Shown: positions 63,926-64,000 of the stretch, one piece after another | Layout of the letters: every line of letters starts with the position of its first letter | Position numbering within the stretch: the first letter of the stretch is position 1 | Source of the DNA: Rhipicephalus microplus | Taxonomy: Eukaryota > Arthropoda > Arachnida > Ixodida > Ixodidae | Reading direction: 5' to 3' | Length of the DNA: 64,000 bases | Assembly: GCF_043290135.1 (NCBI RefSeq) | Contig: NC_134705.1 | Location: 99,078,239 to 99,142,238, forward strand | Program-made: the position numbers and the translations under genes | Notes under the pieces: generated by a model | What the model was told of the DNA's origin: nothing | Databases searched by the model: none | The model's input: the letters and a program-made list of their open reading frames with translations, nothing else

Positions 63926-63926
<1 letters not shown>
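62361..63926. other. No recognisable gene
   Basis: Short frames without motifs; the longest with ordinary composition is 63534-63788 (+, ends NTEKISSKAIS), unassigned. Contains two exact palindromes (62819-62845 and 62867-62884). GATTGCGATAGCAATTATATGGACACTC near 63860 resembles a common tick interspersed repeat. Confidence 0.5.

Positions 63927-63962
<36 letters not shown>
63927..63962. repeat. (TA)n microsatellite
   Basis: 36 bases of alternating TA. Confidence 0.97.
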
Positions 63963-63963
<1 letters not shown>

Positions 63964-64000
63964 GAGAGACTATTGATCAGCGGCCCGCTCGTAATAAGTT

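Noticed and set aside
1..64000. CRISPR array, prokaryotic operon or phage content
   Set aside because: No regularly spaced direct repeats with unique spacers; all coding motifs belong to eukaryotic mobile elements.

Overview
The window comes from an arthropod genome, most likely a hard tick (Ixodidae). The grounds are the LINE families (the ORF2 type often labelled 'putative tick transposon'), two short interspersed repeats resembling the tRNA-derived Ruka SINE of ixodid ticks, and the density of Ty3/gypsy elements. These family assignments are from memory and were not checked by search. No host protein-coding gene could be supported. Almost everything recognisable is mobile DNA, much of it nested.

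Layout. 1-6.6 kb: opposed fragments of an I/R1-type LINE (ORF1 on +, ORF1 and ORF2 on -), then about 3 kb without genes. 6.6-25.8 kb: three minus-strand, head-to-tail pieces (A, B, C) of one LINE family. Piece A is split by E1, a young Ty3/gypsy element (8157-13861) with near-identical LTRs and open gag and pol. Piece B is split by an orphan Ty3 protease fragment ending in a large palindrome. A TA-flanked inverted-repeat element lies between B and C. Piece C is split by a CR1/L2-type LINE (20841-25286) whose ORF1 carries a 2A ribosome-skipping motif. 25.8-27.1 kb: the 3' end of an L1/Tx1-like LINE inside a tRNA-like sequence.

27.1-41.2 kb: a chain of retroelements separated by (AT)n. It holds a solo LTR, E2 (decayed Ty3), a SINE, E3 (Ty3 with open gag and pol) and E8 (a gag-only element with inverted, hairpin-forming ends). 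41.2-51.5 kb: E5, an old plus-strand Ty3 pseudo-element interrupted by a 1.4 kb satellite-like block, by the Mag-like LTR element E4 (46272-50136, 5-bp target duplication) and by a SINE (11-bp target duplication). 51.6-54.2 kb: two LINE 3' fragments with RNase H domains. 54.5-62.4 kb: E6, a Ty3 gag split by a 6.5 kb insert whose right end is an RTE LINE and which itself contains a piggyBac element at TTAA. 62.4-64 kb: no recognised gene.

The loci do not form a pathway. Their shared logic is transposition: Ty3 elements make Gag and Pol from overlapping frames, joined here by visible -1 frameshift signals; LINEs supply endonuclease and reverse transcriptase; SINEs use tRNA-like promoters and borrow LINE enzymes; piggyBac supplies a DDE transposase. 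The strongest observations are the 2A motif, the gag-pol frameshift cassettes, the repeated use of (AT)n as LTR target, the rearranged pol of E4, the LINE insertion in a tRNA-like gene, and the RTE insertion that carries unrelated 5' sequence.
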